DNA of 46,097 nt, taken from positions 1 to 46,097 of the forward strand of contig JACQPO010000140.1 of the NCBI GenBank assembly GCA_016207545.1, given 5' to 3'. The stretch's first letter is position 1. The number at the start of each line of letters is the position of its first letter. The notes under the pieces were generated by a model. The model had not been told where the DNA came from. It saw only the letters and a program-made list of their open reading frames with translations, and searched no databases. The DNA comes from Methanobacteriota archaeon. GTDB taxonomy: Archaea; Thermoplasmatota; Thermoplasmata; RBG-16-68-12; EA-27. The position numbers were made by a program, and so were the translations under genes. Below, piece after piece: positions 30,661-39,215 of the stretch.

Positions 30661-31095
30661 TTACCCGATCCGGAGGCGATGTTCTGTCCGCAAGCACCGG
30701 TCCATCACCACCTGCATCCCCGCGGCCCGCGCCTTTCGGGCGGCCGCCTCGTTCGCAATCCCTAGCTGCATCCAGAGGACCTTTGCCCTCCCCAAGCGGA
30801 TCGCGTCGTCCACGATCGGCTCCACCTGGTCGGAGGGTCGGAAGATGTTCACGACCTCGTACGGCTCCGGGACCGCGCCGAGGTTCGGGTACGCCTTCTC
30901 CCCGAGAATCTCCGTCGCGGTGGGGTTCACCGGGATGACCCGGTACCCCTTGGACTGCATGTACGCGGGCACCGTGTGGGCGTCCTTGCTCGGGTCTTTC
31001 GAGCAGCCGACGACGGCGATCGTGCGATACCGCCGAAGGATGTCCGTGAGGTCTGGCTCCTCGCCCGCCAACGCTCCCCCTGCGTCCGGCGACAC
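30661..31095 (-). CDS. CoA-binding domain protein (YccU-like)
   Basis: The 144-residue protein is a single Rossmann-type CoA-binding domain: IAVVGCSKDPSKDAHTVPAY, GYRVIPVNPTATEILGEKAY, NIFRPSDQVEPIVDDAIRLG, and LWMQLGIANEAAARKARAAG with the C-terminal VVMDRCLRTEHRRL-like ending. Family members bind CoA or a related nucleotide; a reaction is not established. A minus-strand TATA-like CGTATAAGT at 31108-31116 lies close upstream. The start is GTG, possibly preceded by little or no leader. Confidence 0.9.
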   Translation of the reverse strand: MSPDAGGALAGEEPDLTDILRRYRTIAVVGCSKDPSKDAHTVPAYMQSKGYRVIPVNPTATEILGEKAYPNLGAVPEPYEVVNIFRPSDQVEPIVDDAIRLGRAKVLWMQLGIANEAAARKARAAGMQVVMDRCLRTEHRLRIG

Positions 31096-31107
31096 GGCGG
31101 TCCCGCG

Positions 31108-31116
31108 ACTTATACG
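31108..31116. promoter_or_regulatory. Shared divergent promoter (CoA-binding protein / RecJ-like)
   Basis: ACTTATACG offers a TATA-like box in both directions in the 65-bp gap between the divergent starts at 31095 and 31161. Confidence 0.5.
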
Positions 31117-31160
31117 TTGGGGCGAAACCGTCTTAGCGGACGGCTGGCTGGCTGGGGTCG

Positions 31161-32615
31161 ATGTGGGAGCTCGCGCGCCGCATGGCGGAACGGCTGCGCC
31201 GCACCTCCCGCGTCCGCGTGTACGGACACATCGACAGCGACGGGATCACGGGCGCGGCGATCGCGTCGGAGGCCCTCGCGCGGGCCGGCGTCGAGCACGA
31301 CGTCACGTTTCTGAAGCGGCTCGACGAGGCGGCGCTCGCCGTCGTGAAGGACGAGAACCCGCAGCTCGCCTGGTTCGTCGACTTCGGGGCGGGCGTGTAC
31401 GACAAGATGGACGGCCTCGACGCCGTGATCACGGACCACCACGTGCCCTCAGAGCGCGAAATCCCGCGAGAACATCGTAAAGACCTCGTCTCCTTCGCGC
31501 GCGCGGAAGACCGCGTGCTCATGTTGAACCCGCACCTGCTCGGGGAGGGGAGCGACGCCGCGAGCGGCGCGGGGACGACGTACCTCGTCGCGAAGGCGAT
31601 GGACCTGCGGAACACGGACTTGGCGGCGATCGCAATCGTGGGCGCCGTCGCGGACATGCAGGAGCGGGAGTGGCGGCGCGTGACGGGGTTCAACCGCCAA
31701 ATCCTGCAGGACGGAGTCGAGGCTCGCGTGCTCGACGCGAAGACCGACCTGCGCTTGTTCGGGCGGGAGACGCGGCCGATCCACAAGATGCTCCAGTACG
31801 CGAGCGACCCGTGGATCCCGCGCCTGTCCGGGAACGGCGAGGCGTGCATCGCGTTCCTCCTGGAGCTCGGGCTCGAGCCGAAACAGGAAGGGCGGTGGAT
31901 TGCGTGGAACGAGCTGCCGTGGAGCCAGAAGCGGCTCGTCGCGTCCGAACTCGTCCGCCACATGCTTGACCGCGGCGTCGGATGGAAGGAGGTCGAGCGG
32001 CTCGTCGGGGAGACGTACACGCTCCTTCGGGAGGAATCCGGCAGCCCACTGCGGGACGCGAAGGAGTTCGGCACGCTGATCAACGCGTGCGGCCGGTACG
32101 ACCGCGCGGACGTCGGATACCGGGTGTGTCGCGGGGACCGTGACGAGGCCCTCGCGGAGTCGCTCGCCCTGCTCCGGGGCCACCGCGAGACGATCGTCCG
32201 CTCCCTCGACTTCATCGACGAGATCGGAATTCAGCAGCTCACGGCGATTCAGTACTTCCACGCGCAGGACCGGATTCGGGACACGGTCGTGGGCATCGCC
32301 GCCAGCATGGCGCTCCAAGGCCCGGGGGCGAACCTCGCCCTTCCGATCGTCGCGTTCGCGCTCGCGGACGACGGCGTCAAGGTCAGCTGCCGCGGGACCC
32401 GGGAGCTCCTCGCACAGGGACTCGACTTGGCGGCGATCATGCAGCAAGCGTCGCGCGCGGTGGGCGGCGAAGGCGGGGGACACAAGGTCGCCGCGGGCGC
32501 GACAATCCCGCCGGGGACGGAACAGGAGTTCCTCGCGATCGTCGATCGCATGGTCGGCGAACAGTTGGGCCGCGCGTCCGGGTTCTCGACCGCGGACGGC
32601 CTTACCTTTATGTGA
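31161..32615 (+). CDS. RecJ-like DHH-family nuclease (archaeal RecJ/GAN-Cdc45 group)
   Basis: DHH proteins of this group are single-strand exonucleases or Cdc45-like partners of GINS in the archaeal replisome. The 484-residue protein has motif I RVYGHIDSDGITGAAIASEA (about 18-36), WFVDFGAG, motif III ITDHHVPSE (about 90) and the C-terminal DHHA1 signature GGEGGGHKVAAGATIP (about 433-448). The Asp and His residues for metal binding are present, so it should be an active nuclease rather than a dead Cdc45. A GINS gene lies at 42770-43381. Oligonucleotidase (NrnA-type) activity is an alternative. Confidence 0.88.
   Translation: MWELARRMAERLRRTSRVRVYGHIDSDGITGAAIASEALARAGVEHDVTFLKRLDEAALAVVKDENPQLAWFVDFGAGVYDKMDGLDAVITDHHVPSEREIPREHRKDLVSFARAEDRVLMLNPHLLGEGSDAASGAGTTYLVAKAMDLRNTDLAAIAIVGAVADMQEREWRRVTGFNRQILQDGVEARVLDAKTDLRLFGRETRPIHKMLQYASDPWIPRLSGNGEACIAFLLELGLEPKQEGRWIAWNELPWSQKRLVASELVRHMLDRGVGWKEVERLVGETYTLLREESGSPLRDAKEFGTLINACGRYDRADVGYRVCRGDRDEALAESLALLRGHRETIVRSLDFIDEIGIQQLTAIQYFHAQDRIRDTVVGIAASMALQGPGANLALPIVAFALADDGVKVSCRGTRELLAQGLDLAAIMQQASRAVGGEGGGHKVAAGATIPPGTEQEFLAIVDRMVGEQLGRASGFSTADGLTFM
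32604..32612 (+). promoter_or_regulatory. alaS promoter (TATA box) inside the recJ-like gene end
   Basis: ACCTTTATG lies 28-36 bp before the ATG at 32640 and just before the stop of the preceding gene. Confidence 0.5.
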
Positions 32616-32639
32616 GCGCCATCCCTTCGAGGGCCGCCC

Positions 32640-35384
32640 ATGCCGGAATCGGAATACGAGGTTGAACTGTTCCGCCGCGACGGCTTCCTTCGCCGCCAGT
32701 GCCCGACGTGTGATTCCTGGTTTTGGAGCCTCGTGGAAACGGCGACGTGCGGCGAACCGCCGTGCAAGGAGTACGACTTCCTCGGTCGATCCCCGATGAA
32801 AAAGGCCCTCACCCCGCGCGCGATGCGGGAGGAGTTCCTCTGCTTCCACGAGGCGAACGGCCACACGCGGGTGAAGCGCTACCCGATCGTCGCGCGGTGG
32901 CGGGACGACGTGTTCTTTACGCAAGCGTCCGTCTACCCGTTCCAGCCGTGGGTCATCGACGGCATCGCGGAACCGCCGGCGAACCCCCTCGCAATCTCCC
33001 AGCCGTGCGTGCGGTTCAACGACATCGACAACGTGGGCAAGACGGGCCGCCACTTCACGATGTTCGAGATGATGGCCCACCACGCGTTCAACCGGAAGAA
33101 CAGAGAGATCTACTGGAAGGACCGGACCGTGGAGCTGTGCCACTCGTTCCTCGTCGAACGTCTCGGCGTCGACCCGAAGCTCATCACGTACAAGGAGTCG
33201 TGGTGGGCGGGCGGCGGCAATTCCGGGCCGTGCATGGAGGTCATCCTCGGCGGCGCGGAGCTCGCGACGCTCGTCTTCATGCAGTACAAAGACTCGAACG
33301 GCAACCGCATCCCGATGGAGACGAAGGTCGTTGACCCGGGATACGGCCTCGAGCGGCTCGCGTGGGTCTCGCAGGGCGTGCCGAGCGCGTACGAGGCCGT
33401 GTTCGGCGACATGCTCCAGTACATGAAACGGGCGACGGGCGCGACGAAGGTGGACGATCGCCTGCTGATGGAGTACAGCAAGGTGGCGGGGATGACAGCG
33501 GTCGAGTCCTTCGCGGACATCCGCGCGATCCGCCAGCAGACCGCGGACCGTCTCGGGATCACGGTCGACGAATTGATGAAGGAGGTCACGCCGCTCGAGC
33601 ACATCTACGCGGTGCTCGACCATGCCCGGGCGCTCATGTTCGTGCTCGCCGACGGCGTGGTACCGAGCAACAGCCGCGAGGGGTACTTCGCTCGCCTGCT
33701 CGTGCGCCGTGGCATGCGGGCGTTTCGAGCCCTGGACCTCGACATGAAGCTCACGGACCTCGTCATCCTGTTCGTGCAACACTACATGGAGGACTTCCCC
33801 GAAGTGTTCGCGAACCGCACGGACATCCTCCGGATGCTCGAAATTGAGCAGAAGAGGTACGCGGAGACGCTCACGAAGGGACGGGACATCGTCCGCCGCG
33901 TCGAGGCGGACCTGCGGGCGGAGGGTGCCGCCAAGTTTGACCCCGATCACCTCGTGCACCTGTACGACTCCCACGGGCTGACGCCGGAGGTTGTGAAGGA
34001 GTTCGCCGAGCTGCCCGTCGAGGTCCCCGACGACTTTTTCGCCCGCGTCGCGGCGCGGCACGAGGCGGCGGCGCCGAAGGAGGCGAAGCTGCATACGTGG
34101 CCTGGCACGCCGCCGGCAAGCCGGTTGCGTGTGTACGAGAACCCGGACAAGCAGAAGTTCCTCGCGAAGGTCGCCGCGATCGAGAACAACGCGGTCGTGC
34201 TCGACCAGACGTACTTCTATCCGGAAGGCGGCGGGCAGGAGGCGGACCACGGCACGATCCGCGGGTACGACGTCGTGGACGTGCAGCAGATTGGCGATTC
34301 CGTGGTCCACTTCCTGAAGGTGAAGCCGGACGCCCTCGTCGTCGGGAAGCGGGTCACGTGCATCATCGACTGGGAGCGCCGATCGAGGCTCAAGCGACAC
34401 CACACCGCGACGCACATCACCCTCGGCGCGGCGCGGAAGGTGCTCGGGAACCACGTGTGGCAGACGGGCGCGCACAAGGCGGAGGACCTCGCGCGGCTCG
34501 ACATCACACACTTCGACAGCCTGTCAGACGATGAAGTTCGGAAAATCGAGAAGGTCGCGAACGACATCGTCCTCTCGGACAAGCGGGTGACGACGAAGTT
34601 CCTCGCGCGCGACGTGGCGGAGCGGAAGTACGGGTTCCGGCTGTACCAAGGGGGCTCCGTCCCGGGCGCGAAGCTCCGGGTTGTCGAGGTTCCGGACTGG
34701 GACATCGAGGCTTGTGGTGGGACGCACTGCACGCGCACGAGCCAGGTCGGACTCATCAAACTCCTGAGGACCACGCGAATCCAGGACGGGGTCGTCCGGT
34801 TGGAGTACGTCGCAGGACCTGCGGCGGTCGAGTTCGTCCAGAAGCAGTCGCAGGCGATGGAGGCCGTGCGGGAGCGGCTCGGCGTGCCGATGGACCACGT
34901 CGCGGAGGCCGTGGCGCGACTACAAGACGAGGTGAAGGACCTCCGCAAGCGCATCGAGGCGCTCGAACGGGGCAGCATCCGTGCGGCGGTGACGGAAGCG
35001 GTCGCGGAGGAGACGACCCGCCAAGTTCAGCTGGCAGATCGCGCGGTCGAAGTGCGCGTCGCTCCCCTCGGCCCCTTGCGTCTCTGGCAGGCGGTCGTGA
35101 ACCCGGGCACGACGGACGACTTGAAGCGCCTCGCGGTCCCCATCATCCGGGAGTCGGGCAACGTCGTCGCGTTCGTGGCGAGGAATACGTCCGCGAGCAT
35201 CCTCGTGGCCCGCAGCGCGGACGTAACGTTGGATTGCCTAAGCGTTGCCCGCGGAGCGGCGGCCCTCCTTGGCGGCGCTGCCGGCGGCACCTCCGATTTC
35301 GCGCAGGGCGGCGGCGCGAAGGTCGACGAGATCGAAGCGGCGCTCGCCTCCGCGATTTCCGCGATTCGTGAATCCTTGGGATAA
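32640..35384 (+). CDS. alaS: Alanyl-tRNA synthetase
   Basis: AlaRS charges tRNA-Ala and clears mischarged Ser and Gly. The 914-residue protein is of archaeal type: an N-terminal zinc site (CPTCDSWFWSLVETATCGEP, about 21-39), the class II core with RFNDIDNVGKTGRHFTMFEM, the editing domain with HHTATH (about 583-588) and CGGTHC (about 690-695), a coiled linker and the C-Ala domain with GGAAGGTSDFAQGGG near the end. All four metal ligands of the editing site are present. Length matches archaeal AlaRS. Confidence 0.97.
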   Translation: MPESEYEVELFRRDGFLRRQCPTCDSWFWSLVETATCGEPPCKEYDFLGRSPMKKALTPRAMREEFLCFHEANGHTRVKRYPIVARWRDDVFFTQASVYPFQPWVIDGIAEPPANPLAISQPCVRFNDIDNVGKTGRHFTMFEMMAHHAFNRKNREIYWKDRTVELCHSFLVERLGVDPKLITYKESWWAGGGNSGPCMEVILGGAELATLVFMQYKDSNGNRIPMETKVVDPGYGLERLAWVSQGVPSAYEAVFGDMLQYMKRATGATKVDDRLLMEYSKVAGMTAVESFADIRAIRQQTADRLGITVDELMKEVTPLEHIYAVLDHARALMFVLADGVVPSNSREGYFARLLVRRGMRAFRALDLDMKLTDLVILFVQHYMEDFPEVFANRTDILRMLEIEQKRYAETLTKGRDIVRRVEADLRAEGAAKFDPDHLVHLYDSHGLTPEVVKEFAELPVEVPDDFFARVAARHEAAAPKEAKLHTWPGTPPASRLRVYENPDKQKFLAKVAAIENNAVVLDQTYFYPEGGGQEADHGTIRGYDVVDVQQIGDSVVHFLKVKPDALVVGKRVTCIIDWERRSRLKRHHTATHITLGAARKVLGNHVWQTGAHKAEDLARLDITHFDSLSDDEVRKIEKVANDIVLSDKRVTTKFLARDVAERKYGFRLYQGGSVPGAKLRVVEVPDWDIEACGGTHCTRTSQVGLIKLLRTTRIQDGVVRLEYVAGPAAVEFVQKQSQAMEAVRERLGVPMDHVAEAVARLQDEVKDLRKRIEALERGSIRAAVTEAVAEETTRQVQLADRAVEVRVAPLGPLRLWQAVVNPGTTDDLKRLAVPIIRESGNVVAFVARNTSASILVARSADVTLDCLSVARGAAALLGGAAGGTSDFAQGGGAKVDEIEAALASAISAIRESLG

Positions 35385-35387
35385 ACC

Positions 35388-35397
35388 CTCAAATACA
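35388..35397 (+). promoter_or_regulatory. Site-2 protease promoter (TATA-like)
   Basis: CTCAAATACA lies about 25-33 bp before the ATG at 35421, right after the alaS stop. Confidence 0.4.
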
Positions 35398-35420
35398 ACC
35401 GTCCGTTAAGCGGCGCGAAG

Positions 35421-36914
35421 ATGTTCTCCGACTTGGGCGCGGAGATTGAATCCGTGCGCGCGGCGGTCTCCGCGCGCTTTCCCGTCTACGACACCCGCGT
35501 CACGCCACAGGCCGTCGCGTTCCTCGTGAACGTCGACCCCGCCACGATGGAGAAGAAGTTCGACGACCTGCGCCTCGAGCTCGTGCCGAAGGACTACATC
35601 CCGTCCCTCACGAAACAAGGCGGGGAATACACCGTCCTCGTGCAGCGTCGGCCGTCACAACGGTTCGTCGGCTCCCACGTGAACCTCCTCCTCCTCATCG
35701 CGACGATCATCACGACGACGTTCGCGGGCGCCCTGAACTGGGCAGGGTACGACGACATCGACTGGCTATCCCTCGATGCGTTCGCGAAGGGATCCTTGTT
35801 CTTCACCCTGCCCCTCATGGCGATCCTCGGCATCCACGAGATGGGACACTACGTGATCGCGCAGCGCTACCGCGTCCACGCGTCCCTCCCGTTCTTCATC
35901 CCGGCTCCCGCGACGTTCCTCGGCACGTTCGGCGCGATGATCAGCATGCGCGACCCGATCCCGAGCCGGAAGGCGCTCATCGACATCGGCGCCGCGGGCC
36001 CGATCCTCGGCCTCATCACCGCGATCCCCGTGACGATCCTCGGGTTGGTCCTCATGCAAGTCGACCCGCGGCCTGCGCCGCTCAACTCGGGCGGGGGCTT
36101 GGAGGTCGAACTTCCGTTCCTCTACCAGCTCCTGTCCTATTTCGTGCCCATCCCGAACAACGTCATCCTCCATCCGACGGCCTTTGCCGGCTGGGTCGGC
36201 CTGTTCGTGACGGCCCTCAACCTGATGCCCGCGGGACAGCTCGACGGGGGACACGTCGCCCGCGCGGTGCTCGGGGAAAACAGCCGGTACCTGAGCTACG
36301 CGGCGATCTTCGGCATGATCCTGCTCGGCTTCTGGTACTTCGGCTGGTTCATCATCGCGGTGTTCATCATGTTCATGGGCGCGCGGCATCCGCCGCCGCT
36401 CAACGACTTGACGAGACTCGACGGGAAGCGCCACGCGGTCGGCGCCCTCGCACTCGCCGTCCTCCTCCTTTCGTTCGTCGCCATCCCCGTGAACCTCATC
36501 GAGCCCATTGCGGACATCCAGTTCGAGTCCGAGAATGCCCCCGCCATCCCGGTGACGGAACTCAATGTGACGGCCGCCGTCGGCACTGCAACGAGCTACA
36601 CGTTCCGGATTGTCAACCTGGGGAACGTGGAAACCTGGATCAGCCTCAACCTGTCCACACCCAACTTCCCCGGCAATCTCAGCGTGGCGTTCGCCAACTT
36701 GTCGGTGGGCAATCGGTCAATCCAGGTCGGGGCGTCGGACGTGAACTTCACGCTTAATGCTACGGAGTCTGCGAACGTGACCTTGTCCGTTGACGCGACG
36801 AACTACTCCCTCGCCCCCGACGACAAGGTGTTCTTCGTCAAGGCGCGCGTGAAGGGGGAGGGCCTTCGGGCGTTCGACCAACCAGAACTGACGTTCCACC
36901 TGCACGTCGAATGA
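35421..36914 (+). CDS. Site-2-protease-type (M50) membrane metalloprotease with extracytoplasmic C-terminal domain
   Basis: The protein cuts within the membrane. After an N-terminal cytoplasmic domain (about 1-85) it has about seven to eight helices with the zinc motif GIHEMGHYVIAQ (HExxH, about 138) and the third-ligand motif NLMPAGQLDGGH (about 263-274). A long C-terminal part (about 365-497) after the last helix is rich in N-x-S/T sequons and looks like a beta-sandwich outside the membrane (FRIVNLGNVETWISLNLSTP). That extension is not in minimal S2P enzymes and may bind substrate or anchor the protein. The last 77 bp overlap a convergent gene. Confidence 0.9.
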   Translation: MFSDLGAEIESVRAAVSARFPVYDTRVTPQAVAFLVNVDPATMEKKFDDLRLELVPKDYIPSLTKQGGEYTVLVQRRPSQRFVGSHVNLLLLIATIITTTFAGALNWAGYDDIDWLSLDAFAKGSLFFTLPLMAILGIHEMGHYVIAQRYRVHASLPFFIPAPATFLGTFGAMISMRDPIPSRKALIDIGAAGPILGLITAIPVTILGLVLMQVDPRPAPLNSGGGLEVELPFLYQLLSYFVPIPNNVILHPTAFAGWVGLFVTALNLMPAGQLDGGHVARAVLGENSRYLSYAAIFGMILLGFWYFGWFIIAVFIMFMGARHPPPLNDLTRLDGKRHAVGALALAVLLLSFVAIPVNLIEPIADIQFESENAPAIPVTELNVTAAVGTATSYTFRIVNLGNVETWISLNLSTPNFPGNLSVAFANLSVGNRSIQVGASDVNFTLNATESANVTLSVDATNYSLAPDDKVFFVKARVKGEGLRAFDQPELTFHLHVE

Positions 36915-37878
36915 CGACGAACGTGCGGGTCAGGCTCTTGTGGACGCGCAGCGAGTAGGACTCCACGAGTTCGAGGCCCTCCGTTGACTTCACCAGCTTG
37001 GGGTCGGGAACGATCATCGAGAGAAAGCGTCCGGGCTTCAGGACATCGCGTGCAACGGCCAAGGCGCGTGCGAACAGCGAACCGAGCGGCTCGCCCTTGG
37101 TCGTAGTCGCCCGTCCGTAGGGCGGGTCCGTGACGACCGCGTCCACGCGACCCACGTATTCGGGGACTTTGCCGATATCCATCGCCGCCAAGTCTGCAGT
37201 GAGTCCCCATCGTCCGAGGACCTCGCGACAGCCTTCAACCATATCCTCCCGGATGTCGCTGCCAATCACGCGCGCCCCGATGAGGCCTGCCTCCAGGAGG
37301 ACGCCGCCGGTTCCACAGAACGGGTCGAGTACGACGTCCCCCTCGCGCACCCGGCCGAGGTTCACGAGCGCACGGGCGAGCCGCGGGTGGAGGGAAATCG
37401 GGTAGAAGAAGGACCGCTCCTCCACCTTCCTCGACTCGTAGGCGCTCCGATCAATCGCCGCCAAGCGTCGGCATAAGTAATGCTGTTCGCCCTCGATGAG
37501 CCGGACCTCCTCGTCCGGATTTCGGAGATTGACCTCCCGTGCGACGATGAGATCGCCGATCTGTCGTTCGAGCTCCTGCTTGTTGTGGCACCCCTTGAAC
37601 GAGTTCACCCGGACGCGAAAAGTGCGGTCGGGGAACGAGAGGCCGCGCGCTGCAACGAGGACGGCGTCCAGAGGGCCCCATGCGAGGAGCTCGTCGACGT
37701 AGTGCGCGAGACCGAGGCGGCGGGCGAGCCATCCGGCGTCGACGTCCGTCTCCGCCGCGAGCAGGCGGTCTTCCGCGAGGAGGACCCGAAAAGGGCGACC
37801 GGACGCCTCGAGCGCCGCCAACGCCTCCGCGCGCGCGAGGGACGTCTGTTCCCCCGACAACTCGATCAGGATGCGCAC
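36838..37878 (-). CDS. tRNA guanine-N2 methyltransferase (Trm11/TrmG10-like)
   Basis: Archaeal enzymes of this group methylate G10 of tRNA using SAM. I set the start at the GTG at 37878 (VRILIELSGEQTSLARAEA), giving 346 residues: an N-terminal THUMP-type region with FRVRVNSFKG, then the methyltransferase domain with motif I VVLDPFCGTGGVLLEAGLIG, ARVIGSDIREDMVEG, and motif IV AVVTDPPYGRATTTKG, where DPPYG is the N-methyltransferase signature. Its last 25 codons overlap the end of the S2P gene, tail to tail, so either end may be overlong. Confidence 0.88.
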   Translation of the reverse strand: MRILIELSGEQTSLARAEALAALEASGRPFRVLLAEDRLLAAETDVDAGWLARRLGLAHYVDELLAWGPLDAVLVAARGLSFPDRTFRVRVNSFKGCHNKQELERQIGDLIVAREVNLRNPDEEVRLIEGEQHYLCRRLAAIDRSAYESRKVEERSFFYPISLHPRLARALVNLGRVREGDVVLDPFCGTGGVLLEAGLIGARVIGSDIREDMVEGCREVLGRWGLTADLAAMDIGKVPEYVGRVDAVVTDPPYGRATTTKGEPLGSLFARALAVARDVLKPGRFLSMIVPDPKLVKSTEGLELVESYSLRVHKSLTRTFVVIRRAGGTSVLVGRTPEGPPPSRAP

Positions 37879-37957
37879 GGGCGGCCATCGAGGCGGGAGG
37901 CTTTGATGGTTCCCTTCCGAGACGCCGAGGCGCCGCCCTTGATGACCACCGTTACAC

Positions 37958-37964
37958 CTATAAA
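37958..37964 (+). promoter_or_regulatory. GNAT gene promoter (TATA box)
   Basis: CTATAAA is centred 27 bp before the GTG at 37988, so the transcript is probably leaderless. Confidence 0.6.
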
Positions 37965-37987
37965 GTCTGCACTGCGTTGCGCGCACC

Positions 37988-38425
37988 GTGCTCCGGGTGC
38001 GACCATTCGCGCCGAACGACTTGGGCGCGGTCGTCGCAATCGTGAAAGAGGCGCTTCGCGAGAACTATCCGACGAGCTTGTACCTCGACATCCACAAGTG
38101 GTGGCGGGACGGATTCCTCGTCGCGGAGAACATGGGCACGGTCGTCGGCTTCTTGGCGTCGGTCATGATGGCGCCGGAGCAGTCCCGGATCCTCATGTTG
38201 GCGGTGTATCAGGCGTGGCGGCGGAGGGGTGTGGGCTCTGCGCTCATGGACGCGTTCCTTAACGAGTGTGCACTGCGCGGCGTGAAGTCCGTGGAGCTCG
38301 AGGTCCGCCGGAGAAACCAGGAAGCGATTCGGTTCTACACGCGGTACGGGTTCCAGATTGCGCACGTGCTTCCCAAGTTCTACACGGACGGGGAAGACGG
38401 GTTCAAGATGCGGCGGTTTCTCTAG
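37988..38425 (+). CDS. GNAT-family N-acetyltransferase (RimI-like)
   Basis: The 145-residue protein is a full GNAT fold: N-terminal VRPFAPNDLGAVVAIVKEAL, the acetyl-CoA motif A VYQAWRRRGVGSALMDAFL (RRRGVG binding the pyrophosphate), VELEVRRRNQEAIRFYTRYG and the motif-B FYTRYGF typical of RimI-like enzymes. It may acetylate protein N-termini, as archaeal Ard1/RimI do, but small-molecule substrates are possible. The GTG start sits right behind a TATA box. Confidence 0.88.
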   Translation: MLRVRPFAPNDLGAVVAIVKEALRENYPTSLYLDIHKWWRDGFLVAENMGTVVGFLASVMMAPEQSRILMLAVYQAWRRRGVGSALMDAFLNECALRGVKSVELEVRRRNQEAIRFYTRYGFQIAHVLPKFYTDGEDGFKMRRFL

Positions 38426-38447
38426 GTGACGCACACCGTATGGGCGC

Positions 38448-39188
38448 TCATACGCCGCCAAGGAGGAATGCGGCAACGGCGGTGGAGACCAACTGAATAG
38501 TCGAGTTGTCGAGCCCGCGCGGAGAGACCGCCTCGACGATCGTCACTCCGGCGGCGGTCGCCGCAGACGGAACGAGCGCGGCATTCCAAGGGAGGGACAG
38601 CGCAAAAACTGCCGCCACATGAACCGCGACGAAAGACACGAGGAGGATCGCGATGCTTCCCTCGACGGTGCGTCGCGCCGCGCCGAACAAACCTGCGACT
38701 CGGTACGGGTGCCGCCCAAATCGCACACCTACCGGTTCGCCGATTGCATCTCCCCATCCCGCCACGACGTAACCGACGACGGCGAGCGGGCCAAACCATA
38801 CGTTCCCAAGCAGGCCTCCGACTGCGGTCGCGAGGAACGGAATGAGAATGTAGAGCGAACGATGCGGCGCATCGTCCTCGCGGGCGACCCCTTCATACAG
38901 AACGTTGCCGCCATCCAACAAGATCGCGACGAGGACGTACAAGGTGGCGACGCCGCCGTAGACAAGCACAGCCTCGAGGCCGCCGAGGAACGCGGCCACG
39001 CCGGCGAACGTGAAGACAAGGAGGTGAAACAGCTTTCGCGTGTAATTCGTCTTGACTCTGAAACGAAGTTTCACGAACCCAGCAAGGAGCCCCGCCCCGA
39101 AGGCAACCGCGAATCCGAAGGCGGCGAACGGGAGAGCGAGCGAAGGATCGAACAACCGCTCGATCGAGACCACGGGCCCGAAGTCCAC
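38448..39188 (-). CDS. CTP-dependent lipid kinase / dolichol kinase-like membrane protein
   Basis: The 246-residue protein has about seven hydrophobic helices. The soluble motif TNYTRKLFHLLVFTFAG and the later GWGDAIGEPVGVRFGRHPYR ... RTVEGSIAILL match the SEC59/DGK1/VTE5 group (COG0170), whose members phosphorylate polyprenols, diacylglycerol or phytol with CTP. In archaea a role in polyprenol or archaeal lipid phosphorylation is likely. It follows the LonB-like gene by 27 bp on the same strand, so co-transcription from dnaG onward is possible. Confidence 0.78.
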   Translation of the reverse strand: MDFGPVVSIERLFDPSLALPFAAFGFAVAFGAGLLAGFVKLRFRVKTNYTRKLFHLLVFTFAGVAAFLGGLEAVLVYGGVATLYVLVAILLDGGNVLYEGVAREDDAPHRSLYILIPFLATAVGGLLGNVWFGPLAVVGYVVAGWGDAIGEPVGVRFGRHPYRVAGLFGAARRTVEGSIAILLVSFVAVHVAAVFALSLPWNAALVPSAATAAGVTIVEAVSPRGLDNSTIQLVSTAVAAFLLGGV

Positions 39189-39215
39189 TTCCGACTCAAG
39201 AATGCGACGCCCGGG

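Noticed and set aside
31449..34511. Thousand-codon open frame on the minus strand opposite the recJ-like gene and alaS
   Set aside because: The plus-strand genes are unmistakable; long antisense frames are expected at this GC content.
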